DNA of 64,000 nt, from contig NZ_PEFF01000001.1 of the NCBI RefSeq assembly GCF_002754375.1, positions 6,279,501 to 6,343,500 of the forward strand. Direction: 5' to 3'. The stretch is from Variovorax sp. 54. Lineage in GTDB: Bacteria > Pseudomonadota > Gammaproteobacteria > Burkholderiales > Burkholderiaceae_C. Below, piece by piece: positions 49,307-59,222 of this stretch (positions are counted from its first letter, which is position 1; each line of letters opens with the position of its first letter). The notes beneath the pieces were generated by a model. That model made no database searches and was not told the DNA's origin. It worked only from the letters and a program-made list of their open reading frames with translations. The position numbers and the translations under genes were made by a program.

Positions 49307-50013
49307 TTCATGATCTCCAGCACGCGGTCGAGCCCGCCTTCGTTGATCGCCACCATGGCCTTCTCGCGCACCTTCGGCTTGGCGTGATAGGCCACCGAAA
49401 GCCCGGCCTCGCCCATCATCGGCAGGTCGTTGGCGCCGTCGCCCACGGCGATGGTCTCCTGCGGCGAGATGCCCATGAGCGACGCCACTTCGAGCAGCGT
49501 GCGGCGCTTTTCGGCGCCGTCGCAGATGTCGCCCCAGCTTTGCGTCACGACCTGGCCGGTGAGCTGGCCATCGGCCTCATCGAGCAGGTTGGAGCGTGCG
49601 AAGTCGATGCCCAGTCGGTCCTTCACGCGGTTCGCGAAGAAGGTGAAGCCGCCCGACACCAGCAGCACCTTGAGGCCCGCCGCCTTGCAGGCCGCGACCA
49701 GTTCGGTGGCGCCCGGGTTGAGCTGCAGGCGCTCGTCGTACACCTGCTGCAGCGCGGCTACGGGCACGCCCTGCAGCAGCGCCACGCGGCGGCGCAGGCT
49801 TTCCTTGAAGTCCTTGATCTCGCCGCGCATCGTGGCCTCGGTGATCGCGGCCACCTCGGCCTTCTTGCCGACGGCATCGGCGATCTCGTCGATGCATTCG
49901 ATGTTGATGAGCGTCGAGTCCATGTCGAACGCGATCAGCTTGAAGTCGGCGAGCCGCAGCGGCGGCTTCACGCGCTGGAGGACGAGGCCGGGGGAAAATT
50001 CTGTAGCGCTCAT
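49303..50013 (-). CDS. serB: Phosphoserine phosphatase
   Basis: SerB converts O-phosphoserine to serine. The 236-residue HAD enzyme has motif I FDMDSTLINIECIDEIAD (DXDST), motif II LLVSGGFTFFANRV, a Lys further on (GAEKRRTLLEV) and motif III GDGANDLPMMGEAGLSVAYHAKP. It lacks the N-terminal ACT domain of E. coli SerB, as in many betaproteobacteria. It overlaps mfd by four bases. Confidence 0.95.
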   Translation of the reverse strand: MSATEFSPGLVLQRVKPPLRLADFKLIAFDMDSTLINIECIDEIADAVGKKAEVAAITEATMRGEIKDFKESLRRRVALLQGVPVAALQQVYDERLQLNPGATELVAACKAAGLKVLLVSGGFTFFANRVKDRLGIDFARSNLLDEADGQLTGQVVTQSWGDICDGAEKRRTLLEVASLMGISPQETIAVGDGANDLPMMGEAGLSVAYHAKPKVREKAMVAINEGGLDRVLEIMK

Positions 50014-53000
50014 GCGGGGGCGATTTCCTTGACGAGGGGTTGTCCGAGGCTGCGCAGCACGTCGCGCACCATCTGCGCGCGGTCCTTCGGCTCTTTCAGC
50101 TCGCGCTCGATGCGCAGCTTCTCGTTGCCGGCGAGCTTGATGTGCTTGTTCTTCTGGATCAACTGGATGATGGCCATGCCGTCGACCGGCGCGTCCTTCT
50201 TGAAGGTGATGTTGATGATGCCCGGCGCGGCATCGACCTTGATCACGCCGTAGGGCCGCGCAAGCACGCGCAGGCGGTGCGTGTCGATCAGCGTCTGGGC
50301 CTGCGGCGGCAGCTTGCCGAAGCGGTCGACGATTTCCTCGAGCAGCATGTCGATCTGGTCGGGCGTCTTCGCGGTGGCGAGCTTCTTGTAGAACGACAGG
50401 CGCAGGTGCACGTCGCCGCAGTAGTCGTCGGGCAGCAGGGCAGGCGCGTGCAGGTTGATCTCGGTCGTGACCGACAGCGGCGACAGCAGGTCGGGCTCCT
50501 GCCCGGCCTTCAGCGAGCGCACGGCTTCGCTGAGCATCTCGTTGTAGAGCTGGAAGCCGATTTCCATCATGTTGCCGCTCTGGTTCTCGCCGAGCACTTC
50601 GCCCGTGCCGCGAATCTCCAGGTCGTGCATCGCGAGGTAGAAGCCCGAGCCCAGTTCTTCCATCTGCTGGATCGCCTCGAGCCGCTGCGCAGCGTGCTTG
50701 GTCAGGCCTTCGGTGTCCGGCACCATGAGGTAGGCGTAGGCTTGGTGGTGCGAGCGCCCGACGCGGCCGCGCAGCTGGTGCAACTGCGCCAGGCCGAACT
50801 TGTCGGCGCGGCTCATCACGATGGTGTTGGCAGTCGGCACGTCGATGCCGGTCTCGATGATGGTCGAGCACAGCAGCATGTTGTAGCGCTGCGCAACGAA
50901 GTCGCGCATGACGCGCTCCAGCTCGCGCTCGGGCATCTGGCCGTGGGCCACGGCGATGCGGGCCTCGGGCAGGATTTCTTCGAGCTTCTGGCGCCGGTTC
51001 TGGATGGTCTCGACCTCGTTGTGCAGAAAGTACACCTGCCCGCCGCGCTTCAGCTCGCGCAGCACGGCTTCGCGGATCACGCCCGTGCCCTCGTTGCGCA
51101 CGAAGGTCTTGATGGCCAGCCGGCGCTGTGGCGCGGTGGCGATCACGCTGAGGTCGCGCAGGCCTTCGAGCGCCATGCCCAGCGTGCGCGGAATCGGCGT
51201 GGCGGTGAGCGTGAGCACGTCGACCTCGGCGCGCATGGCCTTCATCGCCTCCTTGTGGCGCACGCCGAAACGGTGCTCCTCGTCGATGATGAGCAGACCC
51301 AGGTTCTTGAACTTGATCGACGGCGACAGCAGCTTGTGCGTGCCGACCACGATGTCGACCTGGCCCTCGGCCAGGCCCTTGGCGGCGGCCGTGATTTCCT
51401 TGGCCGAGCGGAAGCGGCTCATCTCGGCGACCTTCACCGGCCACTTGGCGAAGCGGTCGACCAGCGTCTGGTAGTGCTGCTCGGCCAGCAGCGTGGTGGG
51501 CGCGAGAAACGCCACCTGCTTGCCGCCGGTGACGGCAATGAAGGCGGCGCGCAGCGCAACTTCGGTCTTGCCGAAGCCCACGTCGCCGCACACGAGGCGG
51601 TCCATCGGCTGGGGCGAGATCATGTCCTGCACCACGGCGTGGATCGCGGCCTTCTGGTCGGCGGTTTCCTGGAAGCCGAAGTCGTTGGCGAACACCTCGT
51701 AGTCGGCCGGCGAGTAGCGGAAGGCGTGGCCTTCGCGCGCGGCGCGGCGGGCGTAGATGTTGAGCAGCTCGGCGGCCGAGTCGCGCACCTGTTCGGCGGC
51801 CTTGCGCTTGGCTTTTTCCCACTGGCCGGAGCCCAGCTTGTGCAGCGGCGCCTCGTCGGCGCTCACGCCGGTGTAGCGGCTGATCTGGTGCAGCTGCGAC
51901 ACGGGCACGTAGAGCGTGGCCTTGTCGGCGTACTCCAGGTGCAGCATTTCCTGCAGCAGCGGCTTGCCTGCTTCGTCGACGCCCTGGCCCAGGTCCATGT
52001 GGATCAGGCCGCGGTAGCGGCCGATGCCGTGCGCGGAGTGCACCACCGGGTCGCCCACGTTGAGCTCGGACAGGTCCTTGATCAGCGCCTCGACGTCGCT
52101 GACCTGTTCCTGCTTCTTGTTGCGCCGGCGCGTGGTGGGCGCGGTGGCGAACAGCTCGGTCTCGGTGACGAAGTCGATCGCCTGTTCGCGCCACGCAAAG
52201 CCCGAGGCCAGCGCGGCGGTGGCGATGCCGATCTTCTCGTCGCCCGAGGCTTCGAACTCGGCCAGCGAGTCGAAGGCCGGCGGGTTCACGCCGCTGGCGC
52301 GCAGGAAGTCGAGCAGGCTCTCGCGGCGGCCGTCGCTCTCGGCGATGAGCAACACGCGGTGTGGCGTGGCGGCAATGTGGGCCTTCAGGCCGACCAGCGG
52401 GTCTTCGGCGCCGCGCACCACGGCAAAGGGCGGCAGCTTGTCGAACTCGGCATAGGGCGCGTCGGTGGCGATGTCGCCGCGAATGGCGAGCTGCGCATGC
52501 GGTTTGGCGCGCTGGTAGAACTGCTCGGCGTTGAGGAACAGCGCCTCGGGCGGGAGCGCGGGGCGCTCGGGGTCGCCCTGCACCAGGCGGTAGCGCTCGT
52601 TGGTGTCCTGCCAGAAGTGCTGGAACGCGGGTTCGAGGTCGCCGTGCAGCACCACGGTGGCGTCGGCGCCGAGGTAGTCGAACACCGTGGCCGTCTCGTC
52701 GAAGAACAGCGGCAGGTAGTACTCGATCCCGGCGGTGGCCACGCCGTTGCCCATGTCCTTGTAGATGCGGCTCTTGGTCGGGTCGCCTTCGAGCAGTTCG
52801 CGCCAGCGGCTGCGAAAGCGCGCGCGGGCGTCGTCGTCCATCGGGAACTCGCGGCCCGGCAGCAGGCGCACCTCGGGCACGGGATAGAGGCTGCGCTGGG
52901 TGTCGGGGTCGAAGGTGCGGATGGAGTCGATCTCGTCGTCGAACAGGTCGACGCGGAACGGCACCGGCGAGCCCATCGGGAACAGGTCGATCAGGCCGCC

Positions 53001-53492
53001 GCGCACGGCGTATTCGCCCGGGCTCACGACCTGCGTCACGTGGCTGTAGCCGGCCAGCGTGAGCTGGGCCTTGAGTTTGGACTCCTGCAGCTTCTGCTTG
53101 GCCTTGAACTGGAAGGTGTAGCCGGCCAGAAAGGCCGGCGGCGCCAGCCGGTACAGCGCGGTGGTGGCGGGCACCAGCACCACGTCGGCCTCTTTCTGGC
53201 TGATGCGCCACAGCGTGGCCAGGCGCTCGCTGATCAGGTCCTGGTGCGGCGAAAAGCTGTCGTAGGGCAGCGTTTCCCAGTCGGGGAAGAGGGCGCAGCG
53301 CAGCTCGGGCGCGAAGAAGGCGATTTCGTCGATGAGCCGCTGCGCGTCGTTCGCGTCGGCGGTGAACATCGCGGTGGCGCGGCCCGCGGCCTTCTCGCGC
53401 ATGCCGAGCTGGGCCAGCATCAGCGCATCGGCGGACAACGGGGGACGCGGCAGCGTGAATCGCTTGCCCGCCGGGAGAAGGGGGAGGTCCAT
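50010..53492 (-). CDS. mfd: Transcription-repair coupling factor Mfd
   Basis: Mfd releases stalled RNA polymerase at DNA lesions and recruits UvrA. The 1160-residue protein has the UvrB-homology N-terminal region and the RNA-polymerase interaction domain ([21 protein letters not shown], about residue 490). It also has the SF2 translocase with Walker [18 protein letters not shown] (about 640), DEEH motif in [18 protein letters not shown] (about 740), TATPIPRTL and [14 protein letters not shown], plus the C-terminal TRG/D7 domain. The start is the ATG at 53492. It is divergent from ispD. Confidence 0.95.
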   Translation of the reverse strand: MDLPLLPAGKRFTLPRPPLSADALMLAQLGMREKAAGRATAMFTADANDAQRLIDEIAFFAPELRCALFPDWETLPYDSFSPHQDLISERLATLWRISQKEADVVLVPATTALYRLAPPAFLAGYTFQFKAKQKLQESKLKAQLTLAGYSHVTQVVSPGEYAVRGGLIDLFPMGSPVPFRVDLFDDEIDSIRTFDPDTQRSLYPVPEVRLLPGREFPMDDDARARFRSRWRELLEGDPTKSRIYKDMGNGVATAGIEYYLPLFFDETATVFDYLGADATVVLHGDLEPAFQHFWQDTNERYRLVQGDPERPALPPEALFLNAEQFYQRAKPHAQLAIRGDIATDAPYAEFDKLPPFAVVRGAEDPLVGLKAHIAATPHRVLLIAESDGRRESLLDFLRASGVNPPAFDSLAEFEASGDEKIGIATAALASGFAWREQAIDFVTETELFATAPTTRRRNKKQEQVSDVEALIKDLSELNVGDPVVHSAHGIGRYRGLIHMDLGQGVDEAGKPLLQEMLHLEYADKATLYVPVSQLHQISRYTGVSADEAPLHKLGSGQWEKAKRKAAEQVRDSAAELLNIYARRAAREGHAFRYSPADYEVFANDFGFQETADQKAAIHAVVQDMISPQPMDRLVCGDVGFGKTEVALRAAFIAVTGGKQVAFLAPTTLLAEQHYQTLVDRFAKWPVKVAEMSRFRSAKEITAAAKGLAEGQVDIVVGTHKLLSPSIKFKNLGLLIIDEEHRFGVRHKEAMKAMRAEVDVLTLTATPIPRTLGMALEGLRDLSVIATAPQRRLAIKTFVRNEGTGVIREAVLRELKRGGQVYFLHNEVETIQNRRQKLEEILPEARIAVAHGQMPERELERVMRDFVAQRYNMLLCSTIIETGIDVPTANTIVMSRADKFGLAQLHQLRGRVGRSHHQAYAYLMVPDTEGLTKHAAQRLEAIQQMEELGSGFYLAMHDLEIRGTGEVLGENQSGNMMEIGFQLYNEMLSEAVRSLKAGQEPDLLSPLSVTTEINLHAPALLPDDYCGDVHLRLSFYKKLATAKTPDQIDMLLEEIVDRFGKLPPQAQTLIDTHRLRVLARPYGVIKVDAAPGIINITFKKDAPVDGMAIIQLIQKNKHIKLAGNEKLRIERELKEPKDRAQMVRDVLRSLGQPLVKEIAPA

Positions 53493-53621
53493 GGAGCGGC
53501 TCGAAAAATGCACGACACCCCGCGCCGGACGGCGAGGGGTGTGCGAATGTCAATTCTAGAATGGCGGCCCTTTTCCTGTTTATCTGCTTGTCGGCCATTG
53601 GCCCGTGCCGCACCACCCCTC

Positions 53622-54335
53622 ATGTCATCTTCCCGTTTCTACGTGCTGATCCCCTGTGCCGGCTCCGGCCACCGTGCCGGCGGCACGCAGCCCAAGCAGC
53701 ACCGGCGCCTGGCGGGCCAGTCGATGGTGGCCCACACGGTGGACGCGTTTCGCGCGCTGGCCGGGCGTTTTGCGGGCGTGGCCGTGGTGGTGTCCCCCGA
53801 CGATCGCGAGGTGCAGACGGCGCTGCCGCGCTTTCCCGCGACCGGCGAGCACCTGCTGCGCGTGGGCGGCCTGACGCGCGCCGCCTCGGTGCGCAACGGG
53901 CTGGCGGCACTGCGCCAGAAGGGCGCGGGCGCGCACGACTGGGTGCTGGTGCACGACGCGGCGCGCTGCCTCGTCACCTCCAGCCAGATCGAGGCGCTGA
54001 TTGCCGCTTGCGAGCACGACGCCGTCGGCGGCCTGCTGGCGCAGCGGCTGGCCGACACGCTGAAGGTCTCGTCGACCGACAGCCGCTCGACCCAGACCCT
54101 GCCGCGCGCCGACAAGTGGCTCGCGCAGACGCCGCAGATGTTCCGCATCGGCATGCTGCTCGACGCGCTGGAGCGCGTGGGCGACGTGGTGACCGACGAG
54201 GCCAGCGCCATCGAAACCATCGGCCTGGCACCGTTGCTGGTGCCCGGCAGCGCGCAGAACTTCAAGGTCACGTTCCCCGAAGATTTCGCACTGGCCGAGG
54301 CGATTCTGCTCGGCCGCAAGAAGGCCATGGCATGA
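53622..54335 (+). CDS. ispD: 2-C-methyl-D-erythritol 4-phosphate cytidylyltransferase
   Basis: IspD makes CDP-methylerythritol in the non-mevalonate isoprenoid pathway. The 237-residue nucleotidyltransferase has the Gly-rich [18 protein letters not shown] with the conserved Lys, [25 protein letters not shown], and [28 protein letters not shown] lies near the end. Its stop overlaps ispF (ATGA). A longer upstream frame is antisense to mfd and not real. Confidence 0.95.
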   Translation: MSSSRFYVLIPCAGSGHRAGGTQPKQHRRLAGQSMVAHTVDAFRALAGRFAGVAVVVSPDDREVQTALPRFPATGEHLLRVGGLTRAASVRNGLAALRQKGAGAHDWVLVHDAARCLVTSSQIEALIAACEHDAVGGLLAQRLADTLKVSSTDSRSTQTLPRADKWLAQTPQMFRIGMLLDALERVGDVVTDEASAIETIGLAPLLVPGSAQNFKVTFPEDFALAEAILLGRKKAMA

Positions 54336-54823
54336 CGACGACCCCGTTCAACATCCGCATCGGCGAAGGCTGGGACGTTCACCAACTGGTGGCGGGGCGC
54401 AAGCTCATCCTGGGCGGCATCGAGGTGCCGCACACCACCGGCCTGCTTGGGCATTCGGACGCCGACGTGCTGCTGCACGCCATCACCGACGCGCTGCTCG
54501 GCGGGGCCGGGCTGGGCGACATCGGCCGGCATTTCCCCGACACCGACGCCCAGTTCCGCGGCGCCGATTCGGCCGTGCTGCTGGCCGAGGCGGCGCGCCG
54601 CGTGCGTGCGGCGGGCTGGGAAATCGGCAACGTCGACAGCACCGTGATCGCGCAGGCGCCCAAGCTGGCGCCGCACATCCCGGCCATGTGCCAGCGCATT
54701 GCCGACACGCTGGGCATTACGCTCGATCAGGTCAATGTGAAGGCCAAGACGGCCGAGAAGCTCGGCCCGGTGGGCGAGGGGCGGGCGATGGAAGCCCGCG
54801 CCGCGGTGCTGCTGCACCGCTGA
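54332..54823 (+). CDS. ispF: 2-C-methyl-D-erythritol 2,4-cyclodiphosphate synthase
   Basis: IspF cyclises the CDP-methylerythritol phosphate intermediate. The 163-residue protein has [11 protein letters not shown] with the zinc-binding Asp and His, [19 protein letters not shown] (second zinc His), [11 protein letters not shown] and [17 protein letters not shown]. It is coupled to ispD and convergent with the sensor kinase gene. Confidence 0.96.
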   Translation: MTTTPFNIRIGEGWDVHQLVAGRKLILGGIEVPHTTGLLGHSDADVLLHAITDALLGGAGLGDIGRHFPDTDAQFRGADSAVLLAEAARRVRAAGWEIGNVDSTVIAQAPKLAPHIPAMCQRIADTLGITLDQVNVKAKTAEKLGPVGEGRAMEARAAVLLHR

Positions 54824-54838
54824 CGCGCCGCGTCTTTC

Positions 54839-56326
54839 TCAGGCCGCTTGCTGCTTCTTGCCCGGCACGTCGCTGGGCTTGTGGCTGCCCGCCGGCATCG
54901 CGCGCGGCATCCGGATGTGGGCCGCGAGGCCCCGGCCCGGCGTGCTGGTGAGCGCAAAGGTGCCGCCCATGCGCTCGATGTTCTTCGCCACGATCGACAG
55001 CCCCAGGCCGGCGCCGGCCGCCGAGGTGCGTGCCGCGTCGCCGCGGAAGAAGGGCTTGGTCAGCTGCACGAGCAGGGCGGGCTCGACGCCCGCGCCATGG
55101 TCGCGCACCTTGATCAGCACCGCGTCGTTGTTGGCCTGCGCCTGGATCGTGACGTCGGCCACGCCGGTCGACGGCGTCTTGCCGTAGCGCCGCGCGTTCT
55201 CGACCAGGTTGGAGATCACGCGCGTGAGCTCCACCTCGTCGCCCATCACCTTCAGGTCGGCGGGCACATCGACGTGGATGTTCATCTCTTCGTAGTCCTG
55301 CACGGCGTAGGTGCAGGCGTCGATCACGTCGCGCAGCAGCACGGGGCGCTGGTCGACGTGGTCGGGGCGGGCGTAGTCGAGGAACTTGTCGATGATCGCG
55401 TCGAGCTGCGCGATGTCGGCGGCCATGTGGTCGCGCGCGTCTTCGTCGGCCACGCTCATCTCGGTTTCGAGCCGCAGCCGCGCCAGCGGCGTGCGCAGGT
55501 CGTGCGAGATGCCGGCCAGCATGATGGCGCGGTCCTGCTCGATCTTGGCAAGCTGGTCGGCCATGCGGTTGAAGCCGATGTTCACCGCGCGGATTTCGTT
55601 GGTGCGGGCGCGCTCGTCGAGCCGGTGCGCCTCGTACTCGCCCTCGCGCACCTGCAAGGTGGCGCGCGACAGCTGCTTGAGCGGCAGGTTGATGAGCCGC
55701 GTGATCAGCGCCGCGCCGGCGAGCGACAGCGCCATCGCCGTGCTGAGCCAGACCAGCCAGGTGCGCCCGCCCACGCGGCTGAAGCGCGTGGGGTCGAGCA
55801 GCAGCCAGTAGGTGTCGCTCTCGATGGTGAAGCCGATCCACAGGCCGGCCTCGTCGTTCACGCGGCTGGCCACGGTGGTGCCTTCGCCGAGTTGGGCGAT
55901 CAGCTCTTCGGTGACGCGCTCGTCGAGCGCGCCGCTGGTGTAGGGCTGGAAGCGGTCGTTGGGTTCGCGCGGCAGGATGCGCACGCCTTCCTGGTCGGCC
56001 AGCGTCTTGATCAGCGAGACCCGCGTGATCGCGTCCGAATACACGAGCGCCGCGCGCGTGAGGTTCACGAGCGAGGCGATCTGGTGTCCGGTCTGGATGG
56101 CGCGCGGCTCGTACTCGAGCGAGCGGAAGGTCTGCAGCCAGGCGACCGTGCAACCGATCAGCAGCAGGGCGAGCAGGAAGAAGGTGCGCCAGAAAAGGCT
56201 GAAGCCCAGCTTGAGGCCGGGGCGGCGGTCACGTTGCGCGCTCGCTTCGAGCGGGCTCGGCATCGTGACCTGCGCGCCGTCCTCCTGGGCCGGGTCAGGT
56301 CGGGCGGAATGGAGGCCGATGGCCAC
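54839..56326 (-). CDS. envZ: EnvZ-like sensor histidine kinase
   Basis: The 495-residue kinase has a first membrane helix (residues about 44-65), a periplasmic sensor region, a second helix (about 185-205) and a HAMP domain. The phospho-accepting His is in GISHDLRTPLARLRLETEM, followed by the N box (SNLVENARRYG), DHGAGV and the G boxes (GAGLGLSIVAKNIERMGG). It pairs with the OmpR homologue 14 bases upstream and should respond to osmotic or envelope signals. The start is uncertain: GTG at 56326 has a poor ribosome-binding site, and ATG at 56263 has AGGT upstream. Confidence 0.92.
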   Translation of the reverse strand: MAIGLHSARPDPAQEDGAQVTMPSPLEASAQRDRRPGLKLGFSLFWRTFFLLALLLIGCTVAWLQTFRSLEYEPRAIQTGHQIASLVNLTRAALVYSDAITRVSLIKTLADQEGVRILPREPNDRFQPYTSGALDERVTEELIAQLGEGTTVASRVNDEAGLWIGFTIESDTYWLLLDPTRFSRVGGRTWLVWLSTAMALSLAGAALITRLINLPLKQLSRATLQVREGEYEAHRLDERARTNEIRAVNIGFNRMADQLAKIEQDRAIMLAGISHDLRTPLARLRLETEMSVADEDARDHMAADIAQLDAIIDKFLDYARPDHVDQRPVLLRDVIDACTYAVQDYEEMNIHVDVPADLKVMGDEVELTRVISNLVENARRYGKTPSTGVADVTIQAQANNDAVLIKVRDHGAGVEPALLVQLTKPFFRGDAARTSAAGAGLGLSIVAKNIERMGGTFALTSTPGRGLAAHIRMPRAMPAGSHKPSDVPGKKQQAA

Positions 56327-56340
56327 CTCTCAGCGGGGCG

Positions 56341-57072
56341 TCAGGCCGTGCCGTCCGGCACGAACACGTAGCCCACGCCCCAGACGGTCTGGATGTAGCG
56401 CGGTGCCGCGGCGTCGGACTCGACCAGCTTGCGCAGGCGCGAGATCTGCACGTCCAGGCTGCGGTCGAAGGGTTCGAATTCGCGGCCGCGTGCCAGCTGG
56501 GCCAGCTTTTCGCGCGACAGCGGCTGGCGCGGGTGGCGCACCAGCGCCTTCAGCATCGCGAACTCGCCGGTGGTCAGCGAGAGTTCTTCGCCGTCCTTCT
56601 TCAGGGTGCGCGAGCCGAGGTCGAAGGCGAACGGGCCGAAGGTGACGGTCTCGTTCTCGGTGGAGGGGGCACCCGGCGCTTCGAGCGGCGGACGGCGGCG
56701 CAGCACGGCGTGCACGCGGGCCAGCAGTTCGCGCGGGTTGAAGGGCTTGCCGAGGTAGTCGTCGGCGCCGACTTCGAGACCGACGATGCGGTCCACGTCT
56801 TCACCCTTGGCGGTGAGCATGATGATCGGCGTGCGGTCGTTGGCGGCACGCAGGCGGCGGCACACCGAGAGACCGTCTTCGCCGGGCATCATCAGGTCGA
56901 GCACGATCAGGTCGACCGTGTCGCGCAACAGGATGCGGTTGAGCGCCTTGCCGTCCTCGGCCACGATCACTTCGAATCCTTCCTGTGTCAGGTAGCGGCG
57001 CAGGAGGTCGCGGATGCGGGCGTCGTCGTCGACGATCACGATCTTGTCGGTGCGAGCGGGAACTTGAGTCAT
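56341..57072 (-). CDS. ompR: OmpR family response regulator
   Basis: The 243-residue regulator has a receiver domain (DDDARIRDLLRRYL; phospho-acceptor Asp in IVLDLMMPGEDG; Lys in LGKPFNPREL) and a C-terminal OmpR winged helix ending YIQTVWGVGYVFVPDG. KPFNPRELLARVHAVLRR and the RGREFEPFDRSLDVQISRLRK match OmpR closely. It is the first gene of the ompR-envZ pair. The 173-base gap upstream to the divergent hypothetical gene has AT-rich stretches (57066-57100 and 57140-57170) likely to hold promoters. Confidence 0.94.
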   Translation of the reverse strand: MTQVPARTDKIVIVDDDARIRDLLRRYLTQEGFEVIVAEDGKALNRILLRDTVDLIVLDLMMPGEDGLSVCRRLRAANDRTPIIMLTAKGEDVDRIVGLEVGADDYLGKPFNPRELLARVHAVLRRRPPLEAPGAPSTENETVTFGPFAFDLGSRTLKKDGEELSLTTGEFAMLKALVRHPRQPLSREKLAQLARGREFEPFDRSLDVQISRLRKLVESDAAAPRYIQTVWGVGYVFVPDGTA

Positions 57073-57245
57073 TTCTACAACGTTGAATTTGTAACAGCGC
57101 CGATTCTGAAGGCGTTAGCACCCCATTGCTGCCGAATTCCGTAGTGGTTGACACTAAGTTACACAACTTGCGGACGCTCGCCGTCTGGTCATCCGGGCTT
57201 TGCCCGGCGGTGGCACAGTCCGTGCTGCCTTATGACGATTGTTCG

Positions 57246-57605
57246 ATGAGACCTTCTTTTTCTGCCTTGCCTCTGCTTTTTTTCGCTTGCGCTTGTGGTG
57301 CGACGTCCGCCGTTCCCGAAGGGTTTTTACGGGTCAGTGAAGGACGCCGCAGCGAAGTGCGCGATGCCGTGGCCGCGCACCGGGCGGCCCAGCGGGAAGA
57401 GCAGCGCCGAGGCGAAGCGATCGCCGGGCGCCGTCTCACGGCGGGCGAATTGTTCGAACTGCGGCAGCAGGTCAGGGGGCAGTGGGTGCCCGTGGGAACG
57501 GGTGTCCTTTTGAATTCGGCAGAATCACAGCCTGCCGAGCGCATCGTGCCGGCACCGCAGCCCGTCGCCAGTCCGCAAACCGCGCCGCGCAGCCTGCGCC
57601 ACTGA
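57246..57605 (+). CDS. Small secreted protein of unknown function
   Basis: The 119-residue protein starts MRPSFSALPLLFFACACGATSA, a probable signal peptide. The mature part is basic and Gln/Arg-rich (VSEGRRSEVRDAVAAHRAAQREEQ and so on), with LTAGELFELRQQVRGQW and a Pro-rich end. It resembles small periplasmic proteins with a short helical hairpin. No family is recognised. It is co-directional with the SIMPL gene 54 bases downstream and divergent from ompR. Confidence 0.65.
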   Translation: MRPSFSALPLLFFACACGATSAVPEGFLRVSEGRRSEVRDAVAAHRAAQREEQRRGEAIAGRRLTAGELFELRQQVRGQWVPVGTGVLLNSAESQPAERIVPAPQPVASPQTAPRSLRH

Positions 57606-57659
57606 AGAAGACGGCGCAGGCGAGGGCTTTTCCTCGCATCCACCAGGGAGAAATCTGTC

Positions 57660-58367
57660 TTGAAGACTGTTCAATTGATCGCGGCCTGCGCCGCGCTGAC
57701 CTTTGCCGGTGCCACCTTGGCCCAGAATGCCGTCATGCCTGCTCCACAAAACGTGCTCCAGCTGTCGGTCTCCGGCACCGTCGAAGTTCAGCAAGACCTG
57801 CTGAGCATGACCCTCGTGACCACGCGCGATGCCGCCGAGGCGGGCACCGTGCAAACCCAGCTCAAGACCGCGCTCGACGCCGCGCTGGCCGAAGCCAAGA
57901 AGAATGCACAGCCGGGCCAGCTCGACGTGCGCACCGGCAACTTCAGCCTCTCGCCGCGCTACACCAAGGACGGCAAGATCAACGGCTGGCAAGGTTCGAC
58001 CGAACTGGTGCTCGAAGGTCGCGACTTCGCACGCATCACCCAGACGGCCGGGCGCATCAGCACGCTCAGCGTGGGCAACGTCGGCTTCGGCCTGAGCCGC
58101 GAGCAGCGCGCCAAGACCGAGACCGAGGCACAGAACATCGCCATCGACAACTTCAAGCAGAAGGCCACCGAACTGGCCAAGGGCTTCGGCTTCGGCGGCT
58201 ACACGCTGCGCGAGGTGTCGGTGAACGCGAACGACAGCGGCCCGATCCGTCCGCGCGTGATGGCCATGCAGGCCAAGTCGTTCTCGGCCGCCGACTCGGC
58301 CGTGCCGGTGGAAGCGGGCAAGACCAGCGTGGTCGTGAACGTTTCCGGCTCGGTGCAGCTCAAGTAA
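57660..58367 (+). CDS. SIMPL domain (DUF541) periplasmic protein
   Basis: The 235-residue secreted protein has a signal peptide ending FAGATLAQN and a DUF541/SIMPL fold of alternating strands and helices: LQLSVSGTVEVQQDLLSMTLVTTRDA near the start, FSLSPRYTKDGKINGWQGSTELVLEG in the middle and TSVVVNVSGSVQLK at the end. Relatives (BP26/OMP28 of Brucella, YggE of E. coli) form ring-shaped oligomers and lower oxidative stress. The start codon is TTG, with AGGGAG 10 bases upstream. A strong terminator follows. Confidence 0.9.
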   Translation: MKTVQLIAACAALTFAGATLAQNAVMPAPQNVLQLSVSGTVEVQQDLLSMTLVTTRDAAEAGTVQTQLKTALDAALAEAKKNAQPGQLDVRTGNFSLSPRYTKDGKINGWQGSTELVLEGRDFARITQTAGRISTLSVGNVGFGLSREQRAKTETEAQNIAIDNFKQKATELAKGFGFGGYTLREVSVNANDSGPIRPRVMAMQAKSFSAADSAVPVEAGKTSVVVNVSGSVQLK

Positions 58368-58378
58368 GAGGCGTGCAG

Positions 58379-58409
58379 CGCCGGCGGGCGAGTGCCGCCG
58401 GCGTTTTTT
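58379..58409 (+). terminator. Rho-independent terminator after the SIMPL gene
   Basis: CGCCGGCGG (58379-58387) pairs with CCGCCGGCG (58395-58403) around a 7-base loop, followed by six T residues. It lies 11 bases after the stop and just before the end of the convergent dehydrogenase gene. Confidence 0.92.
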
Positions 58410-58425
58410 GAATGCCTCTGTCTAT

Positions 58426-59196
58426 TTACTGAGCCGTCCAGCCGCCGTCCATGGCCCAGGCGACGCCCCGCACCTGATCGGCTGCGGGAGAGCTCAGGAA
58501 GACGGCCAGCCCGCCCAGTTGCTCGACCGTCGTGAACTGCAGCGAGGGCTGTTTTTCCCCCAGCAATTCGTTCTGCGCCTGGAGGGCCGAAATGCCTTCG
58601 CGTGCCGCGCGGTCGTCGATCTGCTTTTGCACCAGCGCCGTGAGCACCCAGCCCGGGCAGATCGCGTTGCAGGTGACGCCGGTAGTGGCGGTTTCGAGCG
58701 CCACCGACTTGGTCAGGCCGACGATGCCGTGCTTGGCCGCAACATACGCCGACTTCTGCGCCGAGGCCACGAGCCCGTGCGCCGACGCCACGTTGATGAT
58801 GCGGCCCCAGTTGGCCTCGCGCATCGCGGGAATCGCCAGGCGTGTCGTGTGGAAGGCGCTCGTGAGGTTGATCGCGATGATTGCGTCCCAACGTTCGGTC
58901 GGAAAGTCTTCGACCTTGGCGACGTGCTGGATGCCGGCGTTGTTGACGAGGATGTCGACGCGGCCGAACTTCGACGCGGCGAACTTCATCATGTCCTCGA
59001 TCTGGTCGGGCTTGCTCATGTCGGCCCCGTGGTATTCGGCACGCACGCCGAGCGCCTCGATCTGGGCCTTGGGGGTTTCGGCGTCGCCGAAACCGTTGAG
59101 CACGATGTGTGCGCCCTGTTGGGCCAGCGCGGTGGCGATGGCGAAGCCAATGCCACTGGTGGACCCCGTGACAAGCGCGGTTTTGCCTTTGAGCAT
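58426..59196 (-). CDS. 3-hydroxybutyrate dehydrogenase
   Basis: The 256-residue short-chain dehydrogenase matches D-3-hydroxybutyrate dehydrogenases: TGSTSGIGFAIATALA (NAD-binding Gly motif), NNAGIQHVAKVEDFP, the catalytic Ser in NVASAHGLVASAQKSAY with Tyr-Lys in YVAAKHG, and CNAICPGWVLTALVQKQID. It oxidises 3-hydroxybutyrate to acetoacetate in polyhydroxybutyrate turnover, which fits phaR nearby. The ATG at 59196 has GGAG ten bases upstream. It diverges from an alpha/beta hydrolase gene. Confidence 0.92.
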   Translation of the reverse strand: MLKGKTALVTGSTSGIGFAIATALAQQGAHIVLNGFGDAETPKAQIEALGVRAEYHGADMSKPDQIEDMMKFAASKFGRVDILVNNAGIQHVAKVEDFPTERWDAIIAINLTSAFHTTRLAIPAMREANWGRIINVASAHGLVASAQKSAYVAAKHGIVGLTKSVALETATTGVTCNAICPGWVLTALVQKQIDDRAAREGISALQAQNELLGEKQPSLQFTTVEQLGGLAVFLSSPAADQVRGVAWAMDGGWTAQ

Positions 59197-59222
59197 GAAG
59201 ATCAATCTCCGGATGAATTAGG

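Noticed and set aside
50040..53621. Long plus-strand reading upstream of ispD, antisense to mfd
   Set aside because: mfd is certain on the other strand; only the part from 53622 (IspD) is protein-like.
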